Source: Aristolochia californica
Taxonomy: Eukaryota > Streptophyta > Magnoliopsida > Piperales > Aristolochiaceae
Length of the DNA stretch: 64,000 nucleotides
Direction: 5' to 3'
Assembly: GCA_029961685.1 (NCBI GenBank)
Contig: JARWKL010000007.1
Span: 9,509,406 to 9,573,405 of the forward strand
Program-made: the position numbers and the translations under genes
Notes under the pieces: generated by a model
What the model saw: the letters and a program-made list of their open reading frames with translations, nothing else
The model's database searches: none
Told to the model about the DNA's origin: nothing
Shown: positions 47,418-61,800 of the stretch, one piece after another
Layout: each line of letters begins with the position of its first letter
Position numbering within the stretch: position 1 is the first letter of the stretch

Positions 47418-47495
47418 GGATACAAACACAAAGGAGGGCAGTGGGAACTCAACGAGTCTCTACCAGACTCTGACAGTGGAATACTGATACCAAAA
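47418..47495 (-). repeat. Terminal direct repeat, 5' viral end, copy 2
   Basis: 78 bp, matching 39899-39976. It ends GATACCAAAA next to satellite TGTTGACCTAAC. Confidence 0.85.
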
Positions 47496-50400
47496 TGTTG
47501 ACCTAACAATCATAGATGATTGTAAATTGATTAATTGATCAACCATGTGTAACGGGTTATATATTTTTAAGAAATGACTTGTGGATTGGCAGTCAACACT
47601 CAACTAAAAATTCCCCTACCTGCCCCTTTATTTCTCGATGATTGAAAATCCTGAAATATAAAAGCTAGAAAGAGTTTGCAAACCCTAAAATTTACAGACA
47701 CTTTTTGAAATTATCTCTCTCTATATTTGTGAATTTCCATTTTAGATGTATATGTTTTTCCTTAAATCAAAACTTTAGTTTTCACTTTTCCCATTCTCTC
47801 ACGTAAACAAAAAAGATAAGGCAAACATATCACAACAAAATGAAAATTTTAGAATTTTCGTGTGCAAAAAATGTAGAACAATAACAATTATAAGCAAAGA
47901 AAATTTACTCACACACCACAAATGAACACAAAAGTTTTGATATCCAAGTTTGGGAAATTCCACCAATTCAATCCTGATAGCTTGGAATTTTATAAGAAAG
48001 AGATTTCAAGTTGATCCTACACATGTTTTAAATGTGGATATGCACGCTTGAAACATGTTAAAGATGCAGATTACCTACGGATGTAATCCTCATTAAATTC
48101 TCAAGTTTCGGTGCTGTAGAATATTTACCCGAGCCTAACAAACCATTATTTTGCCCATTTACAAAAAAACTGACTAAATAACCATAGATGGTTGTAAAGT
48201 GATTTATTAGTCAACCATGCGTAACGGGCTATATTTTTGTTAGAAATGACTTATGGATTAGGAGTCAACACTCATTTAAATATTTCCCCACCACCCCCTA
48301 TGTTTCCCGATGACTGTAAAACCAGATATATTAATACTAGAAAGAGTTTAAAATCCCAAAAAGTTACAGACACGTTTTTGAATTATCTTTTTCTATATTT
48401 GTGCATTTGCATTTTAGATGTCTAGTTTTTCCTTAAATCAAAACTTTAGTTTTCACTTTTCCCTTTTCTTCTCGTAAACAAATAAGATAAGGCAAACAAA
48501 TCACAACAAAATGAAAATTTTAGAGTTTATGTTTGCAAAAAATTAAGAACAACAACAATTGTATGCAAAGAAAATTTATTCACACACCACAAATGAACAA
48601 AAAAGTTTTGATTTCAGTGTTTGGGAAATTCCACGAGTTCAACCCTGATAGCCTGGAATTTTATAAGAAAGAAATTTCTAGTTGGCCCTGCACATGTTTT
48701 AAATGTGGATATGCATGCTTGAAACATGTTAAAGATGCAGATGACCTACGGTTCATAACTTCATGAAAATCTCAAGTTTGGGTGGGGTAGGATATTTACC
48801 CGAGCCAAACAAGCCATAATTTTGCCCATTTGAAAAAAAACTGACCTAACAATCATAGATGATTGTAAAGTGATTTATCTGACAATCATGCCAAACGGGC
48901 TATATTTTTGGTAGAAATGACTTATCCATTGGGAGTTAACACTCAGCTAAAAATTCCCTCGCCTCCCCATTTGTTTCCGGTTGATTGCTAAACCTGATAT
49001 ATAAAAACTAGAAAGAGTTTACAAACCCTAAAAGTTACAGACACTTTTTGGAATTATCACTCTCTACATTTGGGCATTTCCATTTTATATGTTTACTTTT
49101 TCCATAAATCAAGAATTGAGTTTTCACTTTTCCCTTTCTCTCTCGTAAAGAAAAAGATTAGGCAAACAGATCACAAAAAAATTAAAATTTTAGATTTTTT
49201 GTGTGCCAAAAATGTAGAACAACAACAAATGTAAGCAAAGAAAATTTATTCACACACAACAAATGAACACAAAAGTTTTGATATCCAAGTTTGGGAAATT
49301 CCACTAGTTCAACTCTGATAGCTTGGAATTTTATAAGAAAGAGATTTCTAGTTGATCCTGCACATGTTTTAAATGTGGATATGCATGCTTGAAACATGTT
49401 AAAGAGGCAGATGAACTACGGATCTAATCCTCATTAAATTCTCATGTTTGGGTGCTGTGGTAGGATATTTACCCAAGCCAAACAAGCCATTATTTTGCCC
49501 ACTGACAAAAAAGTTGACCGAATAATCATAGATGGTTGTAAAGTGATTTATCAGACAACCATGCGTAAAGGGCAATATTTTTGTTAGAAATGACTTATGG
49601 ATTGGGAGTCAACACTAAGCTAAAAATGCCCCCGCCACCCCTTTGTTTCCCAATGATTGCAAAACATGATATATTAAAACTAGAAAGTGTTTACAATCCT
49701 TAAAAGTTACAGACACTTTTTTGAATTATCTCTCTCTACATTTATGCATTTGTATTTTAGTTGTCTACTTTTTCCTTAAATCAAAATTTTAGTTTTCACT
49801 TTTCCCTTTAGCTCTAGTCAACTAAAAAGATAAGGCAAACAGATCACTCCAAAATGAAAATTTTAGAGTTTATGTTTGCAAAAAATTAAGACCAACAACA
49901 AATGTAAGCAAAGAAAATTTATTCACACACCACAAATGAACACAAAAGTTTTTATATCCAAGTTTGGGAAATTCCACTAGTTCAACCCTGATAGCATGGA
50001 ATTTTATAAGAAAGAGATTTCTTGTTGATCTTGCACATGTTTTAAATGTGGATATGCATGCTTGAAACATGTTAAAGAAGCAGATGACCTACGGATCCAA
50101 ACCTCATTAAATTCTCAAGTTTGGGTGAGGTGGAATATTTACCTGAGCCAAACAAGCCATTACTTTTCCCGTTGGAAAAAAATCTAACCAAAGAATCATA
50201 GATCATTGTAAAGTGATTTATTGGTCATTCATGTTTAACAGGCTATAATTGTGTAAGAAATGACATATGGATTCGAGTCAACACTCAGCTAAAAATTCCT
50301 CCTCCTCCCCCATCGTCTCCCAACGATTGCAAGACCTGATATATAAAAACTAGAAAGACTTTACAATCCCTAAAAGTTACAAACACTTTTTGGAATTATC

Positions 50401-51550
50401 TCTCTCTACATTTGTGCAGTTCCATTTTAAAAGTATAATTTTTCCTTAAAACAAAACATGAGTTTTGACTTTTCACTTTATCTCTCATAAAAAAAAAGAT
50501 ACAGATCACAACAAAATTAAAATTTAAGAGCTTATGTATGCAAACAATTTAGAACAACAAAAAATGTAAGCAAAGAAAATTTATTCACACACCACAAATG
50601 AACACAAAAGTTTTTATATCCAAGTGTGGGATATTCCACTAGTTCAACCTTGATAGCTTGGAATTTTATAAGAAAGAGATTTCTAGTTGATCCTGCACAT
50701 GTTTTAAATGTGGATATGCATGCTTGAAACATGTTAAAGATGCAGATGAACTACGGATCCAAACCTCATTAAATTCTCAAGTATGGGCGCCGAAAGATAT
50801 TTACCCGAGCCAAACAAGGAATTATTTTGCCCATTTACAAAAAAGCTGACCTAAAAATCATAGATGATTGTAAAGTGATTAGTCTGTCAATCATGTGTAA
50901 TAAACTTTATTTTTGTAAGAAATGACTTATGGATTGGGAGTCAACACTTAGCTAAAAATTCCCCCGTCTCCCCCTTTGTTTCCCGACGATTGCAAAACTT
51001 GATATATAAAAACTAGAAAGAGTTTACAATCCCAAAATATTACAGACACTTTTTGGAATTATCTCTCTCTACATTTGTGCATTTCCATTTTAGAAAATTT
51101 CTCGTAATAAAAAAAGATACACATCACAACAAAATGAAAATTTTAGAGTTTATATATGCAAAAAATTTAGAACAACAATAAATGTAAGCAAAGAAAATTT
51201 ATTCACACACCACAAATGAACACAAAAGTTTTGATATCAAATTTTGGGAAATTCCACTAGTTCGACCCTGATAGCTTGGAATTTTATAAAAAAGAGATTT
51301 CCAATTGATCGTGCACATGTTTTAAATGTGGGAATGCATGCTTGAAGCATGTTAAAGATGTTGATGACCTACGGATCTAATCCTCAATAAATTCTCAAGT
51401 TTGGGTGCAGTAGGTTATTTACCCGAGCCAAACAAGCCATTATTTTGCCCATTTACAAAAAAACTTACCTAACCATCATAGATGATTGTAATGTGATTTA
51501 TCGGTCAATTACATGTAATGGGCTATATTTTTTCAAGAAATGACTTGTGG
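47496..51550. repeat. Satellite array, block 6: duplicate of 14738-~18780
   Basis: Six or so monomers, collinear with block 2. They share the altered dyads at about 48181 and 49525, CACCACCCCCTATG or similar near 48290, the 60-bp deletion near 51096, and CGACCCTGATAGC near 51263. No gene is seen. Confidence 0.9.
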
Positions 51551-53535
51551 ATTGGCAGTCAACACGCAGCTAAAAATTCACCCGCCTCTCCTTTGTTTCC
51601 CGACGATTGCAAAACCTTATATCTAAAAACTGGAAAGAGTTTACAATCTCTAAAGGTTATAGACACTTTTGGGAATTATCCTTCTCCACATTTGTGCATT
51701 TCCATTTTAGATGTATACTTTTTCCTTAAATCAAAACTTGAGTTTTTACTTTTCCCTTTTTCTCTCGTAAACAAAAAAGATAAGGCAAACAGATCACAAA
51801 AAAATGAAAATTTTAGAGTTTATGTAAGCAAATAAAATTCATTCACACACCACAAATGAACACAATAATTTTGATATCCATGTTTTTTGAAATTTCACTA
51901 GTTCTACCTTGATAGTTTGGAATTTAATAACAAAAGAGATTTCTAGTTGATCCTGTACATGTTTTAAATGTGCATATGCATAATTGAAACATGTTAAAGA
52001 TGCAGATGACCTACGGATCCAAACCTCATTAAATTCTCAAGTTTGGGTGCGGTGCGAAATTTACATGAGCCAAACAAGCCTTTATTTTGCCCATTTACAA
52101 AAAAATTGACCTAACAATCATAGATGATTGTAAAGTTATTTATCGGTCAATCATGGGTAACGGGCAATATTTTTGTAAGAAATGACTTATGAATTGGGAG
52201 TAAACACTCAGCTAAAAATTCCCTTGCCTACCCATTTGTTTCCCAACGATTGCAAAACTTGATATATAAAAACTAGAAAGAGTTTCCAATCCCTAAATGT
52301 TACAAACACTTTTTAGAATAATCTCTCTCTACATTTGTGCATTTCCATCTTAGATGTCTACTTTTTCCTTAAATCAAAACTTCAGTTTTCACTTTTCCCT
52401 TTATCTCCCCTAAACAAAAAAGATAAGGCAAACAAATCACAAAAAAAAGGAAAATTTTAGAGTTTATGTTTGCAAAAAATTTAGAACAACGACAAATGTA
52501 TACAAAGAAAATTTATTCACACACCACAAATGAACACAAAAGTTTTGATATCCAAGTTTGGGAAATTCCACTAGTTCAACCTGATAGCTTGGAATTTTAT
52601 AAGAAAGAGATTTCTAGTTGATCTTGCACAATTTTTAATTGTGGATATGCATGCTTGAAACATGTTAAAGATGCAGATGACCTACAGATCCAAACCTCAT
52701 TAAATTCTCAAGTTTGGGTTCGGTGGATATTTACCCGAGCCTAACAAGCCATTATTTTGCCCATTTACAAAAAAGCTGACCTACAAATAATAGATGATTG
52801 TAAAGTGATTTATCGGTCAATCATACGTAATGGGCTATATTTTATTAAGAAATGATTTATGGATTGTGATTCAACAATCAGCTAAAAATACCCCTGCCTC
52901 CCCCTTTCTTTGTTTCCCAACGATTGCAAAACCCGATATATCAAAAATAGAAAGAGTTTACAATCCCTAAAAGTTACAGGCACTTTTTGGAATTATCTCT
53001 CTCTACATTTTCACATTTCCATTTTTTATATACTTTTTCCTTTGATCAAAACTTGAGTTCTCACTTTTCCCTATATCTCTCGTAAATAAAATAGATTAGA
53101 CAAACAAATCACAAGAAAACGAAAATTTTAGAGTTTATGTATGAAAAAAATTTAGGACAACAACAAATGTATGCAATGAAAATTTATTCACACACCACAA
53201 ATGTACAGAAAAGTTTTAATATCCATGTTTGGGAAATTCCACTAGTTCAACCCTGATAGCTTGGAATTTTATAAGAAAGAGATTTCTAGTTGATCCTGCA
53301 CATGTTTTAAATGTGGATATCCATGCTTAAAACATGTTAAAGATGCAGAAGACCAACGGTTCCAAACCTCATTAAATTCTCATGTTTGGGAGGGGTGGGA
53401 TATTTACCTGAGCCAAACAAGCCATTATTTTGCCCATTTACAAATAAGTTGAACTAACAATCACAGTTGATTGTAAAGTGATTTATCGGTCAACCATGCG
53501 TAACAAGATATATTTTTGTAAGAAATGACTTCTGG
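51551..53535. repeat. 1985-bp three-monomer higher-order repeat, unit 1
   Basis: The unit starts ATTGGCAGTCAACACGCAGC and contains three different monomer subtypes of about 660 bp. It is followed by a near-perfect copy starting at 53536. Its first monomer continues the duplicated segment of block 2 (compare 18790-19240), so the unit grew out of that boundary. Confidence 0.92.
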
Positions 53536-55520
53536 ATTGGCAGTCAACACGCAGCTAAAAATTCACCCGCCTCTCCTTTGTTTCCCGACGATTGCAAAAC
53601 CTTATATCTAAAAACTGGAAAGAGTTTACAATCTCTAAAGGTTATAGACACTTTTGGGAATTATCCTTCTCCACATTTGTGCATTTCCATTTTAGATGTA
53701 TACTTTTTCCTTAAATCAAAACTTGAGTTTTTACTTTTCCCTTTTTCTCTCGTAAACAAAAAAGATAAGGCAAACAGATCACAAAAAAATGAAAATTTTA
53801 GAGTTTATGTAAGCAAATAAAATTCATTCACACACCACAAATGAACACAATAATTTTGATATCCATGTTTTTTGAAATTTCACTAGTTCTACCTTGATAG
53901 TTTGGAATTTAATAACAAAAGAGATTTCTAGTTGATCCTGTACATGTTTTAAATGTGCATATGCATAATTGAAACATGTTAAAGATGCAGATGACCTACG
54001 GATCCAAACCTCATTAAATTCTCAAGTTTGGGTGCGGTGCGAAATTTACATGAGCCAAACAAGCCTTTATTTTGCCCATTTACAAAAAAATTGACCTAAC
54101 AATCATAGATGATTGTAAAGTTATTTATCGGTCAATCATGGGTAACGGGCAATATTTTTGTAAGAAATGACTTATGAATTGGGAGTAAACACTCAGCTAA
54201 AAATTCCCTTGCCTACCCATTTGTTTCCCAACGATTGCAAAACTTGATATATAAAAACTAGAAAGAGTTTCCAATCCCTAAATGTTACAAACACTTTTTA
54301 GAATAATCTCTCTCTACATTTGTGCATTTCCATCTTAGATGTCTACTTTTTCCTTAAATCAAAACTTCAGTTTTCACTTTTCCCTTTATCTCCCCTAAAC
54401 AAAAAAGATAAGGCAAACAAATCACAAAAAAAAGGAAAATTTTAGAGTTTATGTTTGCAAAAAATTTAGAACAACGACAAATGTATACAAAGAAAATTTA
54501 TTCACACACCACAAATGAACACAAAAGTTTTGATATCCAAGTTTGGGAAATTCCACTAGTTCAACCTGATAGCTTGGAATTTTATAAGAAAGAGATTTCT
54601 AGTTGATCTTGCACAATTTTTAATTGTGGATATGCATGCTTGAAACATGTTAAAGATGCAGATGACCTACAGATCCAAACCTCATTAAATTCTCAAGTTT
54701 GGGTTCGGTGGATATTTACCCGAGCCTAACAAGCCATTATTTTGCCCATTTACAAAAAAGCTGACCTACAAATAATAGATGATTGTAAAGTGATTTATCG
54801 GTCAATCATACGTAATGGGCTATATTTTATTAAGAAATGATTTATGGATTGTGATTCAACAATCAGCTAAAAATACCCCTGCCTCCCCCTTTCTTTGTTT
54901 CCCAACGATTGCAAAACCCGATATATCAAAAATAGAAAGAGTTTACAATCCCTAAAAGTTACAGGCACTTTTTGGAATTATCTCTCTCTACATTTTCACA
55001 TTTCCATTTTTTATATACTTTTTCCTTTGATCAAAACTTGAGTTCTCACTTTTCCCTATATCTCTCGTAAATAAAATAGATTAGACAAACAAATCACAAG
55101 AAAACGAATATTTTAGAGTTTATGTATGAAAAAAATTTAGGACAACAACAAATGTATGCAATGAAAATTTATTCACACACCACAAATGTACAGAAAAGTT
55201 TTAATATCCATGTTTGGGAAATTCCACTAGTTCAACCCTGATAGCTTGGAATTTTATAAGAAAGAGATTTCTAGTTGATCCTGCACATGTTTTAAATGTG
55301 GATATCCATGCTTAAAACATGTTAAAGATGCAGAAGACCAACGGTTCCAAACCTCATTAAATTCTCATGTTTGGGAGGGGTGGGATATTTACCTGAGCCA
55401 AACAAGCCATTATTTTGCCCATTTACAAATAAGTTGAACTAACAATCACAGTTGATTGTAAAGTGATTTATCGGTCAACCATGCGTAACAAGATATATTT
55501 TTGTAAGAAATGACTTCTGG
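53536..55520. repeat. 1985-bp three-monomer higher-order repeat, unit 2
   Basis: Exactly the same length as unit 1. Reading the two in parallel I find almost no differences; one is GAAAATTTTAGAG against GAATATTTTAGAG near 55107. This is far less divergence than between neighbouring monomers elsewhere. Confidence 0.92.
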
Positions 55521-56815
55521 ATTGGCAGTCAACACGCAGCTAAAAATTCACCCGCCTCTCCTTTGTTTCCCGACGATTGCAAAACCTTATATCTAAAAAC
55601 TGGAAAGAGTTTGACACTTTTGGGAATTATCCTTCTCCACATTTGTGCATTTCCATTTTAGATGTATACTTTTTCCTTAAATCAAAACTTGAGTTTTTAC
55701 TTTTCCCTTTTTCTCTCGTAAACAAAAAAGATAAGGCAAACAGATCACAAAAAAATGAAAATTTTAGAGTTTATGTAAGCAAATAAAATTCATTCACACA
55801 CCACAAATGAACACAATAATTTTGATATCCATGTTTTTTGAAATTTCACTAGTTCCACCTTGATAGTTTGGAATTTAATAACAAAAGAGATTTCTAGTTG
55901 ATCCTGTACATGTTTTAAATGTGCATATGCATAATTGAAACATGTTAAAGATGCAGATGACCTACGGATCCAAACCTCATTAAATTCTCAAGTTTGGGTG
56001 CGGTGCGAAATTTACATGAGCCAAACAAGCCTTTATTTTGCCCATTTACAAAAAAATTGACCTAACAATCATAGATGATTGTAAAGTTATTTATCGGTCA
56101 ATCATGGGTAACGGGCAATATTTTTGTAAGAAATGACTTATGAATTGGGAGTCAACACTCAGCTAAAAATTCCCTTGCCTACCCATTTGTTTCCCAATGA
56201 TTGCAAAACTTGATATATAAAAACTAGAAAGAGTTTCCAATCCCTAAATGTTACAAACACTTTTTAGAATAATCTCTCTCTACATTTGTGCATTTCCATC
56301 TTAGATGTCTACTTTTTCCTTAAATCAAAACTTCAGTTTTCACTTTTCCCTTTATCTCCCCTAAACAAAAAAGATAAGGCAAACAAATCACAAAAAAAAG
56401 GAAAATTTTAGAGTTTATGTTTGCAAAAAATTTAGAACAACGACAAATGTATACAAAGAAAATTTATTCACACACCACAAATGTACAGAAAAGTTTTAAT
56501 ATCCATGTTTGGGAAATTCCACTAGTTCAACCCTGATAGCTTGGAATTTTATAAGAAAGAGATTTCTAGTTGATCCTGCACATGTTTTAAATGTGGATAT
56601 CCATGCTTAAAACATGTTAAAGATGCAGAAGACCAACGGTTCCAAACCTCATTAAATTCTCATGTTTGGGAGGGGTGGGATATTTACCTGAGCCAAACAA
56701 GCCATTATTTTGCCCATTTACAAATAAGTTGAACTAACAATCACAGTTGATTGTAAAGTGATTTATCGGTCAACCATGCGTAACAAGATATATTTTTGTA
56801 AGAAATGACTTCTGG
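55521..56815. repeat. 1985-bp higher-order repeat, unit 3, shortened to 1295 bp
   Basis: Begins like units 1 and 2 but lacks 19 bp (ACAATCTCTAAAGGTTATA) after GGAAAGAGTTT near 55613. Within the conserved CAAAGAAAATTTATTCACAC stretch at about 56455-56480 it jumps from the second monomer into the third, losing about one monomer. It then runs to ATGACTTCTGG at the end of the unit. Unequal recombination between the second and third monomers explains the loss. Confidence 0.88.
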
Positions 56816-59800
56816 ATTGGGAGTCAACTCTCAGCTAAAAATTCCCCCCCCCCCCTTGTTTCACAACGATTGCAAAACCTGATATAAAATAACGAGAAAG
56901 AGTTTACATTTGTGCATTTCAATATAGATGTATAATTTTTTCATAAATAAAAATTTGAGTTTTCACTTTTCCCTTTATATCTCGTAAATAAACAAGATAA
57001 GGCAAATAGATCACAACAAAACAAAAATTTTAAATTTAGAACAACAAATGTATGCAAAGAAAATTTATTTACACATCACAAATGTACACCAAAGTTTTGA
57101 TATCCTAGTTTTGGAAATTTCACTAGTTCAACCCTGATAGCTTTAATTTTATAAGAAAGAGAATTCGAGTAGATCCTGCACATGTTTCAAATGTGGATAT
57201 GCTAGCTTGAAACACGTTAAAGATGTAGATGACTTATGGATCCAAATCTCTCGTAAACAAAAAATATAAGACAAACAGATCACAAAAAAATGAAAATTTT
57301 AAAGTTAATGTATGAAAAAAGTTTAGAACAACAACAAATGTAAGCAAAAAAAATTTATTCTCACACCACATATGAACACAAAATTTTTGATATCCAAAAT
57401 TGGGAAATTCCACTGGTTCAACCCTGATAGCTTGGAATTTTATAAGAAAAAGATTTCTTGTTGATCCTGCACATGTTTTAATGTGGATATGCATGCTTGA
57501 AACATGTTAAAGATGCAGATGATGTACGGATCCAAACCTCATTACATTCTCAAGTTTGGGTGCGATGGGATATTTACTAAAGCCAATCAAACCATTATTT
57601 TTCCCATTTACAAAAAAGCTAACCTAACAATCATATATGATTGTAAAGTGATTTATCGGTCAAGTGTAATGGGCTATATTTTTGTAAGAAATTACTTATG
57701 GATTGGGAGTCAACACTCAGCTAAAAATTCCCCTGCCTCTCCCTTTTTTTTCCTACGATTGCAAAACCTTATATATAAAAACTAGAAAGAGTTTAGAATC
57801 CCTAAAAGTTATAGACACTTTTTGGAATTATCTCTCTCTACATTTGTGCATTTCCATTTTAGATGTATACTTTTTCCTTAAATCAAAACATGAATTTTCA
57901 CTTTTCCATTTAGCTCTCTTAAACAAAAAAGATAAGCCAAACAGATAACAACAAAACAAAAATTTTAGAGTTTATGTATACAAAAAATTTAGAACAACAA
58001 CAAAATTCAGCAAAGAAATTTTATTCACACACCACAAATGAACACAAAAGTTTTGATATCCAAGTTTGGGTAATTCCACTAGTTCAACCCTGATAGCTTG
58101 GAATTTTATAACCAAGAGATTTCTAGGTTATCCTCCAATGTTTTAAATGTGGATATGTTTGCTTGAAACATGTTAAAGATGCAGATGACCAACGGATACA
58201 AACCTCAATAAATACTCAAGTTTGGGTGCAGTGGGATATTTACCCGAGCCAAAGAAGCCATTATTTTGCCCAACTATAAAAAAGCTGATCTAACAATCAT
58301 AGATAATTGCAAAGTGATTTATCTATCAATCTTGTGTAGCGGGCTATATTTTTGTATGAAATGACTAATGGATTGGGAGTCAACATTCAGCTAAGAATTC
58401 CCCCTCCTCCCCCTTTGTTTCCCGACGATTGCAAAACCTGATATACAAAAACTAGAAAGAGTTTACAATCCCTAAGAGTTATAGACACTTTTTGGAATTA
58501 TCTTTCTCTACATTTGTGCATTTCCATTTAGATGTATCCTTTTTCCTTAAATCAAAATTTGAGTTTTCACTTTTCCCTTTTTCTCTCGTAAACAAAAAAG
58601 ATAAGGCAAACAGATCACAGCAAAATGAAAATTTTAGAGTTTATGTATGCAAAAATTTTTGAACAACAACAAATGTAAGGATAGAAAATTAATTCACACA
58701 CCATAAATGAACACAAAATTTTTGATATCCAAGTATGGGAAATTACACTAGTTCAACCCCACCCTGATAGCTCTGAATTTGATAAGAAAGAGATTTCTAG
58801 TTGATCCTGCACATGTTTTAAATGTCGATATGCATGCTTGAAACATCTTAAAGATGTAGATGACCTACGGATCCAAACTTCATTAAATTCTCAAGTTTGG
58901 GTGCGGTGAGATATTTACCCGACCCAAACAAGCCATTATTTTGACCATTTACAAAAAAAGATGACTTAACAATCATAGATGATTTTAAAGTGATTTATCG
59001 GTCAATCATTCGTAACAGGCTTTATTTTTGTAAGGAATAACTTATGGATTTAGAGTCAACACTCAGCTAAAAATCCCCCTACCTCCCGCTTTGTTTCCCA
59101 ATGATTGAAAACTTGATATATAAAAACTAGAAAGAGTTTACAATCCCTAAAAGCGACAGACACTTTTTGGAATTATCTCTCTCTACTTTTGTCCATTTCC
59201 CTTTTAGATGTATACTTTTTCCTTAAATGAAAACTTGAGTTTTCACTTTTCCCTGTATCTCGCGTATACAAAAAAGATAAGGTAAACATATCATAACAAA
59301 ATGAAAATTTTAGAGTTTATGTATGAAAAAAAATTTGAACAATAACAATTGTAAGCAAAGAAAATTTATTCATACACCACAAATGAACACATAATTTTTT
59401 ATATCCAAGTTTTGGAAATTTCACACGTTAAACCCTGATAACTTGGAATTTTATAAGAAAAATATTTGTAGTAGATTTTGCACATGTTTTTAATGTGGAT
59501 ATGCATGCTTGAAACATGTTAAAGATGCAGATGACCTACGGATTCAAACCTCATTAAATTCTCAAATTTGGGTGTTGTGGGATATTTACCCGAGCCAAAC
59601 AAGCCATTATTTTGCCCATTTACAAAAAAAGCTGACATCACAATCATAGATGATTGTAAACTGATTTATCGGTCAATCATGCGTAATGGGCTATATTTAT
59701 TTAAGATATGACTGATGGATTGGAGTCAACACTCATATAAAAAATCCCACACTTCCCCCATTGTTTCTAGACGATTGGAAAACCTGATAGATTAAAACTA

Positions 59801-60099
59801 GAAAGAACTTACAATCCTTAAAAGTTACAGACACTTTTGGAATTATCTCTCTCTACATTTGTGCATTTCCGTTTCTGATGTACACTTTTTCCATAAATCA
59901 AAACTTGAGTTTTCACTTTTCCCTTTATCTCTCGTAAACAAAAAAGACAAGGCAAACAGATCACAAAAAAATGAAAATTTTAGAGTTTATGTATGAAAAA
60001 AATTTACAACAACAACAAATGTAAGCAAAGAAAATTTATTCACACACCACAAATGAACACAAAAGTTTTGATATCCAAGTTTGGGAAATTCCACTATTT

Positions 60100-61800
60100 C
60101 AACCCAGATAGCATTGAATTGTATAAGAAAGAGATTTCTAATTGATGTTGCACATATTTTAAATGTGGATATACATGCTTGAAACATGTTAAAGATACAG
60201 ATGACCTACGGATCCAAACCTCATTAAATTCTAGAGTTTGGGTGCAGTGGGATATTATCCGAGCCAAACAAGCCATTATTTTGCCCATTAACAAAAAAGC
60301 TGACCTAACAATCATAGATGATTGTAAAGTGATTTATTGGTCAATCATGCATAAAAGGCAATATTTTTTTACGAAATTACTTATGGATTGGGAGTCAACA
60401 CTCAGCTAAAAATTCCCCTGCCTCCCCCTTTGTTTCCCGACAATTGGAAAACCTGATCTACAAAATCTAGAAAGAGTTTACAATCCCTAAAAGTTATAGA
60501 CACTTTATGGAATTATCTCTCTCTACATTTTTGCGTTTCCCTTTTAGATGTATTCTTTTTCCTTAAATCAAAACTTGAGATTTCACTTTTCCTTTTATCT
60601 CTCGTAAACAAAAAATATACGGAAAATAGATCACAACAAAATGAAAATTTTAGAGTTTATGTATGCAAAAAGTTTAGAACAACAACAAATGTAAGCAAAT
60701 AAAATTTACTGACACACCACAAATGAACACAAAAGTTTTGATAACCAAGTTTGGGAAATTCCACTAGTTCAACCGTGATAGCTTAGAATTCTATAAGAAA
60801 GATATTTATAGTTGCTCCTGCACATGTTTTAAACGTGGATATGCATGCTTGAAACATGTTAAAGATGTCGACGACATACGGATCCAAACCTCATTAAATT
60901 GTAGAGTTTGGGTGCAGTGGGATATTATCCGAGCCAAACAAGCCATTATTTTGCCCAATCACAAAAAACTGACCTAACAGTCATAAATGATTTTAAAGTG
61001 ATTTATCGGTTACTCATAGTAAAAGGCAATATTTTTTTACGAAATTACTTATGGATTGGGAGTCAACACTCAGCTAAAAATTCCCCCCGCCTCCCCTTTG
61101 TTTCTCGACGATTGGAAAACCTGATGTACAAAATCTAGGAAGAGTTTACAATCCCTAAAAGTTATAGACATTTTATGGAATTATCCCTCTCTACATTTTT
61201 GTGTTTCCCTTTTAGATGTATTCTTTTTCCTTAAATCAAAACTTGAGTTTTCACTTTTCCTTTTATCTCTCGTAAACAAAAAAGATACGGAAAATAGATC
61301 ACAACAAAATGAAAATTTTAGAGTTTATGCATGCAAAAAGTTTAGAACACCAACAAATGTAAGCAAAGAAAATTTATTCACACACCACAAATGAACACAA
61401 AAGTTTTGATATCCAAGTTTGGGAAAATCCACTAGTTCAACTGTGATAGCTTAGAATTCTAAAAGAAAGAGATTTATAGTTGCTCCTACACATGTTTTAA
61501 ATGTGGATATGCATGCTTGAAACATGTTAAAGATGCAGATGACCTATGGATCTAAACCTCAATAAATTCTAGAGTTTGGTGCAGTGGGATATTATCCGAG
61601 CCAAAAAAGCCATTATTTTTCCCATTCACAAAAAAGCTGACCTAACAATCGTAGATGATTGTAAAGTGATTTATAGGTGAATCATGCGTAAAAGGCAATA
61701 CTTTTTTACGAAATTGCTTATGGATTGGGAGTCAACACTCAGCTAAAAATTCCCCCGCCTGCCCCTTTGTTTCCCGACAATTGGAAAACCTGATATACAA
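60100..61800. repeat. Locally homogenised satellite subfamily
   Basis: Three consecutive monomers share private variants: GCAGTGGGATATTATCCGAG at 60244, 60914 and 61581, and AAAAGGCAATA followed by TTTTTTACGAAATT near 60353, 61022 and 61689. The spacing is 667-670 bp, one monomer, so this is recent single-monomer amplification rather than a higher-order repeat. Confidence 0.75.

Larger units (their letters stand above)
39899..47495 (-). mobile_element. Endogenous pararetrovirus (Caulimoviridae), copy 2
   Basis: This is a second genome-length defective copy, in the same orientation and gene order as copy 1 and similar throughout by eye. It starts after the same CATTATTTTGCCC and ends against the same point of the monomer (AAAATGTTGACC here), so it shares copy 1's junctions. 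Differences include a deletion of about 72 bp in the leader near 40788, a net 73-bp loss in ORF4 near 41975, a 7-bp tandem duplication near 44148-44160 in Pol, and copy-specific stop codons. It must stem from duplication of an already interrupted satellite segment, not from a second integration. Confidence 0.93.

Noticed and set aside
39899..47495. Copy 2 as an independent second integration
   Set aside because: It shares the same monomer phase, the same junction bases and long collinear flanks with copy 1.
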